64,000 bases of DNA from CAYLLT01 sp964384465 (GCA_964384465.1 CAYLLT010000005.1:33397-97396), one strand, 5' to 3'; counted from the stretch's first letter, positions 52,678-61,489 are shown. Translations and numbers: made by a program. Notes: generated by a model not told the origin, from the letters alone.

Positions 52678-52978
52678 TAAACCTCACAGCTTCTCAAAAA
52701 AATCGGCACTCGGCGAAAAGTGGACAGCTTGTTGACAACGCGGCGTTCTCGACGAAAAACCGCCAAACCGGCTCTTCAGTTGCCGTCTGCGACGGACCGG
52801 CGCTCCACCGGATCACCGAACACGATATTCTCAACAAGGTGTCTGATTTCATAGACTTAGAACCGTCGCAAACACAACATTCGGGCCTTCTGAATCCAAA
52901 CCAAATCTCATCGGCTGCTGCTCGCAGAACAATTGCAACACTGCTTTGATCGCCCGTCCAATGTGGATAAGTCGCCGG
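52678..52978. other. Intergenic region, 301 bases, lptB upstream
   Basis: The segment between lepB and lptB holds the putative promoter of lptB on the minus strand. No gene, repeat or strong hairpin is seen. Confidence 0.4.
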
Positions 52979-54769
52979 CTACCGAATCCAGCGCATCTGG
53001 CCAAAGTTAGGAATCAACCCGATTCCCGCACCCCAGGAAGGCCGATAGCCCGCCGGCCAGTATACAAAAAAGGCCTTCCCGATCAGTTGGTCGCCGGGCA
53101 CGGTGCCCACCTGGTACTCACCGTCCAGATGACGAAGGTGCGGCCCGATCTCCCACCACATTCGCGAATCCTTGCTGGCGGGGCTGTTGTCGCCGCACAT
53201 GAAATACTCGCCCGGATATTGCTGGCCATCATACGGGTGCGGCAGTCGGAGCATAATCGGAAACCCGGCGGTCCCCCAGCCCGGCCATTGATGATAAGGG
53301 TTCGTCAGGGAAGGCTGGTCCTGTGCCCTTTCTTCGCCCTGCTTCTGCGAGCGATAGTAAACGTCCCGCTCGATCGCGACATGCCGCAAACGGCATTGCA
53401 TGTTCCGGGCGGCAATGCTCACGCGCGAAGGCTGTAAATCGGGCTCGCTGTCATCCTCTTTGGCCGCGAAGTCGATCAATCGACTCAGCTTCCTGGCATT
53501 GGGTGCATATTGAGCGGGCGTCGAGGCGATTTGTTCCTCACCGTTGACGAACAGGGCGACGCGGTAATCGAGGTTGATGAATTCGACCCGGACCGCCCGG
53601 CCAGAGGCGAATGCCTCTATTTTCTTCTCCCCGATCAACTGCCGTTTGCCGGGCAGGTTGGAGTCGGGGTGCAACCCGTCAATACGCAGCGTGCCATCGG
53701 AATGCAGATCGGCGACGAACTCGTCGCGATCGCGATTCATCCGCAGCGTGATGCCGCCGGTCCCGCTGTCCGGGAACCAGACAAACCGCAGACGCACGTC
53801 GCCGACCAGACGCCGCAAACCCTTATCGAACGTGCCGTCGTTGTTATAGGCGTAGAAATCTTCGATCGGCTTGCCGGCGAACTGAATGGCGAGCGGCTCG
53901 TCTGATGACGATATGAACGTGATCTCGCGCTGCGTCGTGTTCCACGCCTGCGCCGCGGCCGCATCGACCGGCTTCCAGCCGATCCGATCGCTCGCCGAAG
54001 GGGACGGCAGGCGCTCGTAGTTCGGCAGGAAATCATGATCGTATACGTTGAACCAGAGCGACTTCTGCGCGAGCGTGGCGTGCGGGATCTTGCGCTGAAT
54101 TTTCAGCTTGGGGAGCAACTGCTCGTTCAGTTGGTGATATCGCCGGGTGAATTCCCTCCTGGCGGCGGGATCCGCGCCATGACGACCTTCAGCGCTCAAT
54201 CGGTGCGCGTATACATCGCGTCGCAGTTGTTCAAACGCCTCGATCAGTTCGGGACTCAGCTCCTTGAGCGGAGCGGTATAGACATCGCCGTCGATGATCT
54301 CGAGCATCTCGCCGGGCAAACCGATCAGCCGCTTGATGAAATTGGTTGTGCCGTCGCGCGGGTCTTTGAACACGGTCACGTCCCAGCGCTGGGGGCCGAG
54401 CCATTCACCGCCGATATCGAACGTCCATTTGTGAACCAGGATGCGGTCGCCGCTGTCCGGCCGCTGGACCTGCGACATCCGCAGCTCGTCGGCCAGCGTG
54501 TCGCAGTTCGGGCAGCGCAGCTTGAGGCCGCGCTGGGGCGGCATGCCCACCGCATATTCAAAACCGCAGGTCGAGCAGGTGTTGGTCACCTGGTCGCCGT
54601 AGAGCGTCGGCGCCATGGAGCCGGTGGGAATGACAAACGCCTCGACGATGAACGCGCGGAAAACAAACGCCAGGATGAAAGCCACGACGATGGACTCGAG
54701 CGTTTCCTTGACGTTCTCCGCCACGGGTTTTCTGGCGGGAGCCGGGGTTTCGGATGAGCCTGCCATCAT
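52979..54769 (-). CDS. lepB: Signal peptidase I with zinc ribbon and large insertion
   Basis: LepB cleaves Sec and Tat signal peptides at the outer face of the cytoplasmic membrane. The nucleophile Ser51 is in IPTGSMAPTL, the general base Lys146 in NFIKRLIGLPGE, and GDNSPASKDSR near residue 535 is the conserved box E. A zinc-ribbon-like insertion (C65-x2-C68, C86-x2-C89) follows the Ser box, and about 380 residues separate Lys146 from box E, far more than in E. coli. This extended form fits planctomycete signal peptidases. At 596 residues it is nearly twice the usual length. Confidence 0.95.
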   Translation of the reverse strand: MMAGSSETPAPARKPVAENVKETLESIVVAFILAFVFRAFIVEAFVIPTGSMAPTLYGDQVTNTCSTCGFEYAVGMPPQRGLKLRCPNCDTLADELRMSQVQRPDSGDRILVHKWTFDIGGEWLGPQRWDVTVFKDPRDGTTNFIKRLIGLPGEMLEIIDGDVYTAPLKELSPELIEAFEQLRRDVYAHRLSAEGRHGADPAARREFTRRYHQLNEQLLPKLKIQRKIPHATLAQKSLWFNVYDHDFLPNYERLPSPSASDRIGWKPVDAAAAQAWNTTQREITFISSSDEPLAIQFAGKPIEDFYAYNNDGTFDKGLRRLVGDVRLRFVWFPDSGTGGITLRMNRDRDEFVADLHSDGTLRIDGLHPDSNLPGKRQLIGEKKIEAFASGRAVRVEFINLDYRVALFVNGEEQIASTPAQYAPNARKLSRLIDFAAKEDDSEPDLQPSRVSIAARNMQCRLRHVAIERDVYYRSQKQGEERAQDQPSLTNPYHQWPGWGTAGFPIMLRLPHPYDGQQYPGEYFMCGDNSPASKDSRMWWEIGPHLRHLDGEYQVGTVPGDQLIGKAFFVYWPAGYRPSWGAGIGLIPNFGQMRWIR

Positions 54770-55055
54770 GCGATTGTTGCCGTGTCAGTTGGTGAATATC
54801 GCAGCCCCGCGCTGCCCGATGGTAAGGGGTGTCCGCGCCGGCCGCCGTCAGTCCTGTTACGCCGCCGACCGGCCGGGCGTTCAAGTGAGACCAGCCCAAA
54901 CCATAACCTAGCCGGACGCTCCGCCGCCGTCAACCCTAGCTGCGCAGCCAAGTTAAAGATGGAGGCGCGACATTTGAGGCGGGCTCTGCGGAGGGCATTC
55001 TACAGGTGGGGTCGCGTTATACACGCCCAAAGCAGGAGGAACGTTATGTACGTGA
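54770..55055. other. Intergenic region, 286 bases
   Basis: This segment lies upstream of lepB. Near its end, AGGAGG at ideal spacing precedes an 11-codon open frame (55046-55081) overlapping the nucleotidyltransferase gene's end; it is too short to call a gene. Confidence 0.4.
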
Positions 55056-55397
55056 CTATTCCTGATCGGCGGACAGGCTAACCATGATGCCCTCTTGTCG
55101 TGCGATCTCGATGATCGGCCGATCGGTGCCACGCTCCCACTCCTGCTCGCCACACGGGATCGGCTCGATGCGGTCGTCGCCATCCCTAGTCGCCCGCCAG
55201 AGTTGCTCCACGTCGTCAATCGTATGCGGACGGTCGAGCTCGCTCGCGATGACAACCACATCGATGTCGCTGTTCTCGTGGGCCTCGCCGCGCGCGGAGG
55301 AACCAAACAGTACCGCTCGGCGCGCGTGAATGCCCCAACGCGGAAGAGCCCCGAGGTACTTTCGGACCAATTTCACAGCAGATTCTTGAGTAAACAT
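55056..55397 (-). CDS. Minimal nucleotidyltransferase (MNT-type) protein
   Basis: The 113-residue protein has the short nucleotidyltransferase fold with LFGSSARGEAHENSDIDVVV near residue 30; the GS and two Asp residues make the metal site. Such proteins often pair with a HEPN protein as a toxin-antitoxin system. No HEPN gene is adjacent, so it is solitary here. AAAGG precedes ATG 55397. Confidence 0.82.
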   Translation of the reverse strand: MFTQESAVKLVRKYLGALPRWGIHARRAVLFGSSARGEAHENSDIDVVVIASELDRPHTIDDVEQLWRATRDGDDRIEPIPCGEQEWERGTDRPIIEIARQEGIMVSLSADQE

Positions 55398-55456
55398 GCA
55401 GCCGATGCCTTTATCTCATGATAACATATCGGAAACGTTACGGGCAGAGCCTTGCC

Positions 55457-55637
55457 GTCTTGCCATCGGGACGATCGCACATGAATGGATCGCCTCTTCC
55501 GCGACGGCGGAGACGCGAACCGCAAACGCAAGCTGCTGGAGAAGCAAAAAGAAGGCAACGCGCATGAAAATGGTCAGCCAGGTCACCATCCCCAGGAAGC
55601 CTTCATGGCTGTCCTCGATCCGGGGGACGACGGATGA
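55457..55637 (+). pseudogene. C-terminal remnant of elongation factor 4 (LepA)
   Basis: The segment encodes the LepA C-terminal signature in pieces that shift frame: LAIGTIAHEWIASSAT (first frame), RDGGDANRKRKLLEKQKEG (second), KATRMKMVSQVTIP (back to the first), and QEAFMAVLDPGDDG (second, then TGA at 55635-55637). DxxRKRKLLEKQKEG followed by IPQEAFMAVL is characteristic of LepA. Small indels have destroyed the frame and the rest of the gene is missing, so this is a decayed fragment, presumably of a second copy. Confidence 0.75.
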
Positions 55638-55677
55638 ACGCGTTTGTCCTGTCTAGTCAGTCAGAGCGAGGTGCCGA

Positions 55678-56100
55678 ATGAGTTCTATAGCCTACTTCTT
55701 CTGGCTGGGCACTTCCGCGCTTGGGGTCTCGATCGTTCTCTTTCCAACGCTCACTGTATTCGTCATGTTCGCCGCCATCGCAGCGGTGGTCGCCGCTGTC
55801 AGGAAGCCGGATCCACTGAGGCACAAGTGGAAATGGCTGCTGTTACCGTTCGCCATACCTCTTGCAATACTCATCTATGGTGCGGCGTTCCATTTCGGCG
55901 GCGCGCCGGGCAGCGCGCCGCCTTGGCGGGCTGGCATTGTCGAGGCGATGTTCTGGCTCCACGCTTTCGCAACTCTGGCGATTCTGATACTCGGACGTCG
56001 AAACCCGCTGGTGCCCTTGGGTCTGGGCTGCGTTCAAACATGGCTCTCGATTGGCGCAACCTTCATGTCATCAATGTCTGTCACAAACCTCTGGTCCTAA
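55678..56100 (+). CDS. Small multi-pass membrane protein
   Basis: The 140-residue protein has four hydrophobic segments (about residues 10-42, 52-68, 88-105 and 112-130) and no conserved catalytic residue that I recognise. GAGG lies about 8 bases before ATG 55678. Function unknown. Confidence 0.6.
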   Translation: MSSIAYFFWLGTSALGVSIVLFPTLTVFVMFAAIAAVVAAVRKPDPLRHKWKWLLLPFAIPLAILIYGAAFHFGGAPGSAPPWRAGIVEAMFWLHAFATLAILILGRRNPLVPLGLGCVQTWLSIGATFMSSMSVTNLWS

Positions 56101-56133
56101 ACATAGGCGCGCACGCGATCACGCACCGAAGTG

Positions 56134-56163
56134 TTGCTCAGCGAACGGGTGAGAGGCTATACT
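56134..56163 (+). promoter_or_regulatory. Promoter of the DUF433-DUF5615 pair
   Basis: TTGCTC (56134-56139) and TATACT (56158-56163) are 18 bases apart, and ATG 56173 follows 9 bases later with GGAGAAG between. Confidence 0.55.
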
Positions 56164-56172
56164 GGAGAAGTC

Positions 56173-56499
56173 ATGTCAGACGCAAACGGCTATGTCCGGC
56201 AGGACGAGCACGGCGTGTACCGCGTGGGCAATACCCGTGTCTCGCTCGACTCTGTTGTGATCCCTTTCCAGAATGGCGACAGCGCTGAGTCCATCCAGCA
56301 GCAGTATCCCGCACTGACACTCGAGCAGGTATACGGTGCGATTGCTTATTACCTGGGTCACATGGACGACATTCATCAGTACCTCAAGAGCCAGGAGGCG
56401 ATCTGGGAGTACTGGCGCAAACGAAGTGAGGAGAATCCCGCTCCCGTCATTACCCGCCTTCGCGCGATCAAACGTTCGCAGGCGATGCAGAAGCCATGA
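56173..56499 (+). CDS. DUF433-family antitoxin-like protein
   Basis: From ATG 56173 this 108-residue protein shows the DUF433 winged-helix-like core: VYRVGNTRVSLDSVVIPFQN, then SAESIQQQYPALTLEQVYGA and IAYYLGH. It overlaps the downstream DUF5615 gene by 4 bases. It is the intact counterpart of the locus at 36739. Confidence 0.85.
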   Translation: MSDANGYVRQDEHGVYRVGNTRVSLDSVVIPFQNGDSAESIQQQYPALTLEQVYGAIAYYLGHMDDIHQYLKSQEAIWEYWRKRSEENPAPVITRLRAIKRSQAMQKP

Positions 56500-56864
56500 G
56501 TCGCCCGCGATTCCTTGCCGATCACGATTTCAACCACAAGATCGTCGCCGGTCTGCGTCGAAGAGAACCCGCGCTCGAGTTCATTCGGCTGATCGATCTC
56601 AACTTACAGGAGGCTTCAGATCCGTCTATTCTGGATTACGCTGCAACCCAAGGCCTTATTGTGGTGTCTCACGATACAAACACGATGTGCGGACACGCCT
56701 ATGATCGGATCGCTCAAAACCTGTCCATGCCAGGACTGTTCATCGCGGGACAGGATGAGCCGATCCGTCTGATGATAGATGAGGTGCTGCTGATCTGGTC
56801 ACTCACGGAGGCGGAAGACTGGGCCGGAAAGGTTACATTTCTGCCAATACCTGCGTCGTTATGA
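56496..56864 (+). CDS. DUF5615 PIN-like toxin
   Basis: The 122-residue protein has the DUF5615 N-terminus RFLADHDFNHKIVAGLRRRE, the middle SILDYAATQGLIVVSHDTNT and a hydrophobic end, as in the PIN-like nuclease superfamily. Acidic residues in ADHDF and SHDTN would form the metal site. ATGA overlap with DUF433 marks a classic antitoxin-toxin unit. These proteins are presumed RNA-degrading toxins; the target is unproven. Confidence 0.85.
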   Translation: MSRPRFLADHDFNHKIVAGLRRREPALEFIRLIDLNLQEASDPSILDYAATQGLIVVSHDTNTMCGHAYDRIAQNLSMPGLFIAGQDEPIRLMIDEVLLIWSLTEAEDWAGKVTFLPIPASL

Positions 56865-56895
56865 CACCGGCACTGGGTACAGTAATTCAGGCAGA

Positions 56896-57156
56896 CTATT
56901 CTCGATCGGTAAACTGACCGGAGAGTTCGGCGGCGAAGCGGGCGAGCAGTTCCTCGAGATTGGTATCGGCATCGTAAATGCCGGCTTCGATGGCTTCCCG
57001 AACGGCCTTTACCTTATCGAAGCGCAGGTCCGGCAGGGCCTTGGCCCGCTCGACCCACTTCCGCACTTCCGCCTTGCTGCGGCCGGTGGGACGGGGCAAG
57101 GGCCGCTGCTTCCCTTTCACCTTTCGATTTTGACGCCGCGAGGAATTGGTGAGCAT
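56896..57156 (-). CDS. FlgM-like small protein (anti-sigma-28 type)
   Basis: The 86-residue protein ends with the FlgM-type C-terminal pattern RFDKVKAVREAIEAGIYDAD followed by NLEELLARF, the helices that bind the flagellar sigma factor. The first 40 residues are basic and probably disordered. No flagellar genes are present nearby, and the match is on one motif only, so a FlgM-like fold is likely but function is open. Confidence 0.6.
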   Translation of the reverse strand: MLTNSSRRQNRKVKGKQRPLPRPTGRSKAEVRKWVERAKALPDLRFDKVKAVREAIEAGIYDADTNLEELLARFAAELSGQFTDRE

Positions 57157-57287
57157 CGGGTGTCACTCTCCACAAACGATGACCTTCGATGCCTGTTCCT
57201 ATCGGCGGCTTCTGCGCGCTTTCTGTAAGCGGAGTCCGGAGCGTGGCACAGATGTCATACCGCTCCCACTTTGATTCGGCGCGCCTT

Positions 57288-57352
57288 TCCGAGCCGCGAC
57301 CGTCAGGGAGCGGAGTTCATTGAGAACCACTCCCTGACGGTCGCGGCTCGGA
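57288..57352. repeat. Perfect palindromic repeat (CCGCGACCGTCAGGGAG family)
   Basis: Two 23-base arms (57288-57310 and 57330-57352) are exact complements of the type GAGCCGCGACCGTCAGGGAG and enclose 19 bases. It lies between ffh and the FlgM-like gene and ends 17 bases from the ffh stop. It could also act as a terminator stem for ffh, but no T-run follows. Confidence 0.88.
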
Positions 57353-57369
57353 TCAAAACCATTCCGCAG

Positions 57370-58800
57370 TTATCGGCCCTTCTTGCGGCGTTTGCGCTTG
57401 TCGCGGCGGGTTTCGCGGCGCTTTTTGACGGTGCCGCCCAGCTTGAGGCGCGGCATGATTCCGCCGGCGGCCATGCGGGCGAACTGCGTGGCCGACTTCA
57501 TGCGGTCCATCATCGACATGCCGCTCATCACTTTCATCATGTCCCGCACCTGGGCGAAGCTTTTGATCAGGCCGGACACGTCCTGCGGCTCGGTGCCGCT
57601 ACCGCGGGCGATTCGCCGGCGGCGAGAGGCCTCGATGATGTCCGGGTTGCGCCGCTCCCTCGGCGTCATGGAATGAATGATGGCTTCGAAGCGGACCAGC
57701 TCGCCGTCGTCCACGTCCATGTCCGGCATTTGCGAGCCCATGCCCGGAATCATCTTCATGAGGTCCTTCATCGACCCCATCGACTTCATCTTCTTCATCT
57801 GCTCCAGGAAGTCGTCCAGGTTCATGCCGGTGGACATCTTCTTCTGGAGCTTCTCGGCCTCGTCGGCGTCGTAATGCTGCTGGGCCTTTTCGACGAGCGT
57901 GACCACGTCGCCCATGCCGAGGATGCGGCCGGCGATGCGGTCGGCGTGGAACTCTTCGAGGTTGTCCAACTTCTCGCCGACGCCAATGAACTTGATCGGC
58001 TTGCCGGTGATGGTCTTGGCGGAGAGGGCCGCCCCGCCGCGGGTGTCGGAATCGAACTTGGTGAGGATCAGGCCGTCGAGCTCCAGCCGTTCGTTGAAGT
58101 GCTTGGCGGTGATGACCGCATCCTGGCCGGTCATCGCGTCAATGACGAGGTAGACCTGGTGCGGGCTGGTGGCCTGCTCGATCTGGGCGATCTCCGCCAT
58201 CAGCTCTTCGTCGATCGCGAGGCGGCCGGCGGTATCCAGGATGACCACGTCGCGGTCGAGCTTGCGGGCTTCGATGATCCCGTTGCGGCAAACCTTCACC
58301 GGGCTTTGATGCCCGCGCTCGGTGTAGACCGGCACGCCCACCTGCTCGCCGATGACTTCGAGCTGATCGATGGCCGCCGGGCGTTTCAAGTCCGCCGCCA
58401 CCAGCAGCGGCCGATGCCCCTTTGACATAATGTATTTGGCCAGCTTGCCGCAGGTGGTGGTCTTGCCCGAGCCCTGGAGGCCGGCCATCAGGATGACCGT
58501 CGGCCCCGGCGTGACGAACGGGATCCGCGAGTCCACCGGCCCCATGAGCTGCACCAGCTCATCGTGCACGATCTTGACCAGCACCTGGTCGGGGTGCAGC
58601 GTCTTGATGACCTCGGCCCCGAGCGCCTTCTGCATCACGTCGTCGATGAACTTGCGCACGACCTGCACGTGCACGTCGGCTTCGAGGAGGGCCGTGCGCA
58701 CGTCGGCCAGCGCGTCGGCGACATTAGCCTCCGTGATTTTTCCCCGGCCGCGAACCTTGCGGAACACGTCGCCGAACCGTTCTGACAGAACTTCAAACAT
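57370..58800 (-). CDS. ffh: Signal recognition particle protein
   Basis: Ffh binds signal sequences and, with 4.5S RNA and FtsY, delivers nascent membrane proteins. The 476-residue protein has an N-domain, the GTPase G1 motif GLQGSGKTTT near residue 107, DTAGR near residue 190, TKFDSDTRGGAA near residue 247, and the Met-rich M domain with KMMSGMSMMDRMK-like helices near residue 430. The C-terminus (RRETRRDKRKRRKKGR) is strongly basic. Its length and motifs are standard. The 4.5S RNA gene is not seen in this window. Confidence 0.97.
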   Translation of the reverse strand: MFEVLSERFGDVFRKVRGRGKITEANVADALADVRTALLEADVHVQVVRKFIDDVMQKALGAEVIKTLHPDQVLVKIVHDELVQLMGPVDSRIPFVTPGPTVILMAGLQGSGKTTTCGKLAKYIMSKGHRPLLVAADLKRPAAIDQLEVIGEQVGVPVYTERGHQSPVKVCRNGIIEARKLDRDVVILDTAGRLAIDEELMAEIAQIEQATSPHQVYLVIDAMTGQDAVITAKHFNERLELDGLILTKFDSDTRGGAALSAKTITGKPIKFIGVGEKLDNLEEFHADRIAGRILGMGDVVTLVEKAQQHYDADEAEKLQKKMSTGMNLDDFLEQMKKMKSMGSMKDLMKMIPGMGSQMPDMDVDDGELVRFEAIIHSMTPRERRNPDIIEASRRRRIARGSGTEPQDVSGLIKSFAQVRDMMKVMSGMSMMDRMKSATQFARMAAGGIMPRLKLGGTVKKRRETRRDKRKRRKKGR

Positions 58801-58893
58801 GGATTCATTCTCAACGGTACAGCCGCTCAGGGCTGTAGATCAAACAAGCACGAGCGACCAATTATACTGTCGTTTGCTGACAGCAACGGGGAA

Positions 58894-59526
58894 TCATCGC
58901 GGCGCGTGACTGACCGACATCATCAAGAGAATACCCATTTGGCAGAAGAGAAACGCCGTGCTGATGATACAGGCGGCGATGGCCATGCCGCGGCGGGGTT
59001 CCTGCCGGAGCAGTGACCGGACCGCCAGCACCAGGGCCATCAGGCCGGACACGGTACCGATCAACAACGCTCCCGACGCCAACGGCGATCGCGGCACGTT
59101 ACCGCTGGTCAACACCTTCTGGACCGCCTCCTGCAATTCTTGATGGCTGATTTCCCGCACGTGTACGCCGCCGGCTTTCGCGCCGAGTTGCTCCTCCACT
59201 CGCTCCATCAACAGTGTTATCCAGACCAGGACGCCCAGGGCGGCCAGGGCAGCACTGAAGATCGCCAGGGTCAGGGCCGCCGGGGCGCCGGAGGCGCGGC
59301 GGTAATCCTCGACGCGAGCGGGAGCCATGCCCGATGGCGGCGGGGGAGGCTCGAACGCCGACCGCGCTGGTGTGGCCATCGGCACCTCGCCCGGCGGCGG
59401 CCAGGTGCTGGACGGCGGCGCGGTCACCACGCGTTTGCAGTAGGGGCACGCGACCGACTGGCCCGCCCATTGATCGTCGATTTCAATGGGTTGCCGGCAT
59501 GAGGGGCACGCGAATCGAATGGCCAT
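58894..59526 (-). CDS. Zinc-ribbon membrane protein
   Basis: From ATG 59526 (MAIRFACPSCRQPIEIDDQW) the protein has 210 residues: an N-terminal zinc ribbon with C-x2-C and C-x2-C motifs (FACPSC and VACPYCKR), a Pro-rich linker, and three hydrophobic segments (about residues 86-105, 150-172 and 182-202). The same kind of protein is common in planctomycetes. No enzymatic motif is visible. It lies upstream of ffh on the same strand, with 93 bases between. Confidence 0.75.
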   Translation of the reverse strand: MAIRFACPSCRQPIEIDDQWAGQSVACPYCKRVVTAPPSSTWPPPGEVPMATPARSAFEPPPPPSGMAPARVEDYRRASGAPAALTLAIFSAALAALGVLVWITLLMERVEEQLGAKAGGVHVREISHQELQEAVQKVLTSGNVPRSPLASGALLIGTVSGLMALVLAVRSLLRQEPRRGMAIAACIISTAFLFCQMGILLMMSVSHAPR

Positions 59527-59764
59527 GTGGTTTGTGATCTCTGCTGTGTGGATTGCGTTTGCGCTCGCCCGCACCGGCCAGCGCCGTGGAATCATATTCT
59601 CAGGGCAGCCGGATCACAAGAAAGTCGCGGCTCAACATGATATATGGTAGAACCAACCGTGGGTTTGCGGACTTGGGCTTGAATGTCCGATATAAACCCG
59701 ATTTCCAACCCTTGGGCGGGCTTCCCGGAAGAAAACTGAAAGAAATCGAGAGGAATCGGTCGAT

Positions 59765-60853
59765 ATGATGAACCATGCCCTGCGGGAGCGTCCAGCCGAA
59801 ATTAAGCCTCTGTCCCACAAGACGATAGATTGGGTCGGAGCGCTGGACGGCTGCGTCGAGATGATCGACCAGACGCTGCTGCCGGGCGAGCTGAAACGGA
59901 TCGCCTGCCACGATGTGGAGACTGTGTGGGAGGCGATCAAAAATCTGCGGATTCGCGGGGCGCCGGCGATCGGCATTGCCGCCGCGATGGGCGTGGTCCT
60001 GGGGATCCGGACCGCCGAAAGCCCGCAGACGTTCTTTGAGAATTTAACCCGTGCGTGCGACTACTTGGCCACCAGCCGGCCGACAGCGGTGAATCTGTTC
60101 TGGGCGCTGGAACGGATGCGTTGCCGCGCCGAGCAACTTCGCGGCCGGCCGCTGGATGAGCTGAAGTCGGCCATGCTGGAGGAAGCCCGGGCGATTCGGC
60201 GGGAAGATGCCGCTACCTGCCGTGCAATCGGAGAGGCGGGTCAAAACCTGATCCGCGAGGGCTCCAGTGTCCTGACCCACTGCAATGCGGGTGGCCTGGC
60301 CACGGCAGAATACGGAACTGCTTTAGCCATAATGTTTTGCGCTCGGGAACGGGGCCGCCGGTTTCGGGTTTTCGTGGATGAAACCCGGCCGCTGCTCCAA
60401 GGATCGCGGTTGACGGCCTGGGAATTATTTCACGCAGGTATTGACGCGACCGTGATCTGCGATAATATGGCGGGTAGTCTGATGCGGGATCGTGCGGTCG
60501 ATCTCGTGGTGACGGGTGCCGATCGTATTGCCGCAAATGGCGATACGGCCAACAAAATCGGCACATATAGTTTGGCGGTGCTGGCGCGGGCACATCAGGT
60601 GCCTTTCTATATTGCGGCCCCGCGGACAACTTTCGATCTGTCGATTGCCGATGGTTCGGCCATACCGATCGAAGAGCGTTCGGCGGAGGAGATCCGCAGG
60701 GGTTTTGGCCGATTGACGGCCCCCGAAGAAGTGCCCTGTTACTGCCCGGCTTTCGACGTGACGCCGGCGGAGTTGATCCGCGGGATCATCACGGAACGGG
60801 GTATTATCGAGCCGGTGACCGCGGACCGAATTTGCGAAATTTTTGCCCGATGA
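59765..60853 (+). CDS. mtnA: Methylthioribose-1-phosphate isomerase
   Basis: MtnA converts methylthioribose-1-phosphate to the ribulose form in the methionine salvage pathway. The 362-residue protein shows RIRGAPAIGIAAAMG near residue 60, THCNAGGLATAEYGTALA near residue 174 with the catalytic Cys, and TGADRIAANGDTANKIGTYS near residue 250 with the catalytic Asp. GCDNMA-type loop VICDNMAGSLM lies between. These define the aIF-2B-like MtnA family. Other salvage genes are not adjacent. A double hairpin terminator follows. Confidence 0.95.
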   Translation: MMNHALRERPAEIKPLSHKTIDWVGALDGCVEMIDQTLLPGELKRIACHDVETVWEAIKNLRIRGAPAIGIAAAMGVVLGIRTAESPQTFFENLTRACDYLATSRPTAVNLFWALERMRCRAEQLRGRPLDELKSAMLEEARAIRREDAATCRAIGEAGQNLIREGSSVLTHCNAGGLATAEYGTALAIMFCARERGRRFRVFVDETRPLLQGSRLTAWELFHAGIDATVICDNMAGSLMRDRAVDLVVTGADRIAANGDTANKIGTYSLAVLARAHQVPFYIAAPRTTFDLSIADGSAIPIEERSAEEIRRGFGRLTAPEEVPCYCPAFDVTPAELIRGIITERGIIEPVTADRICEIFAR

Positions 60854-60931
60854 GGGTTGCAAAGATCGAGAAAGACGGTAAGATTCCGGCCCAAGATTGG
60901 ATGCGCGGTCCAATCCTGAGTTGGTTGACCT

Positions 60932-60998
60932 GAGGCCATCATGATGGCCTCGCAGGAAGGCCGGACTGGCGCGGTCCGGCCATGAGGTTTTGTTTTTT
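60932..60998 (+). terminator. Double-hairpin terminator of mtnA
   Basis: The 20-base palindrome GAGGCCATCATGATGGCCTC (60932-60951) is followed by GGCCGGAC/GTCCGGCC (60959-60981) and the T-rich stretch TTTTGTTTTTT. Six bases separate the second stem from the T-run, so the exact fold is approximate. Confidence 0.7.
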
Positions 60999-61006
60999 AG
61001 TTTCGT

Positions 61007-61045
61007 CTTGAGGCTGGAGCTCGGCTACGTGGTCGAGTTCTCAAG
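61007..61045 (+). promoter_or_regulatory. Leader hairpin before the small-peptide array
   Basis: CTTGAG (61007-61012) pairs with CTCAAG (61040-61045), and GAGCTCG (61017-61023) pairs with CGAGTTC (61034-61040) with one G-T pair; one base is shared, so the two stems cannot both be complete. It lies between the mtnA terminator and the first peptide gene and could control the array. Confidence 0.35.
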
Positions 61046-61101
61046 CTTCAGTGGCCTCCGAGTGCGAGGCCGACTTGTTTCCTTCTATTAGGAGGCACAC
61101 G

Positions 61102-61239
61102 ATGTCCAAATGGAGCAAGTTCAAAGCCATGCTGCTGGCAGCCGGGGTGCTGGCGGCATTGCAGTTCGGTGGCTGCGGTTCCCTCATCAACATGAACCGC
61201 ATTATTCAGTTGGTCGCGATCGACAGCATCTTCGATTGA
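61102..61239 (+). CDS. Small exported peptide 1 (45 aa)
   Basis: The peptide begins MSKWSKFKAMLLAAGVLAAL and continues QFGGCGSLINMN, a basic lead and hydrophobic stretch ending at a Cys like a lipoprotein signal (F-G-G-C). The mature tail would be about 20 residues, ending AIDSIFD. AGGAGG is 7 bases before ATG 61102, much better than the upstream in-frame start at 61051. Sequence similarity with the next three genes marks a diverged family. Unknown function. Confidence 0.7.
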   Translation: MSKWSKFKAMLLAAGVLAALQFGGCGSLINMNRIIQLVAIDSIFD

Positions 61240-61363
61240 GATGTGGCGGCTGTACGGAAAGAGCCACGTCCGGGTGATTCGCTCCATCGGTTTGGAGTTT
61301 TATCCCGAGCGTGAAGTGAATGGCCTGGACGAACAGGCGGGTATCCCTTTGAGGAGAATAATA

Positions 61364-61489
61364 ATGTCCAAGAATACCTGGGTGAAGTGGAGCTTGCTCG
61401 TGGCAGGCTCGACGGTCGCGGCTTTGCAGCTCGGATCCTGCATTGCCCAGTTTTTGTTGCAGACGTTTATCCAGAACGCGGTCAACTAA
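61364..61489 (+). CDS. Small exported peptide 2 (41 aa)
   Basis: MSKNTWVKWSLLVAGSTVAA followed by LQLGSC has the same pattern as peptide 1; L-G-S-C is a good lipobox-like site. The remaining 15 residues (IAQFLLQTFIQNAVN) are hydrophobic. GAGGAG precedes ATG 61364 by 8 bases. About 124 bases separate it from peptide 1. Confidence 0.7.
   Translation: MSKNTWVKWSLLVAGSTVAALQLGSCIAQFLLQTFIQNAVN

Noticed and set aside
55046..55081. 11-codon open frame with a perfect ribosome binding site
   Set aside because: Too short and overlapping the nucleotidyltransferase end; nothing else supports it.
57271..58425. 384-codon plus-strand open frame opposite ffh
   Set aside because: Antisense to the well-supported ffh gene; no ribosome binding site or family pattern.
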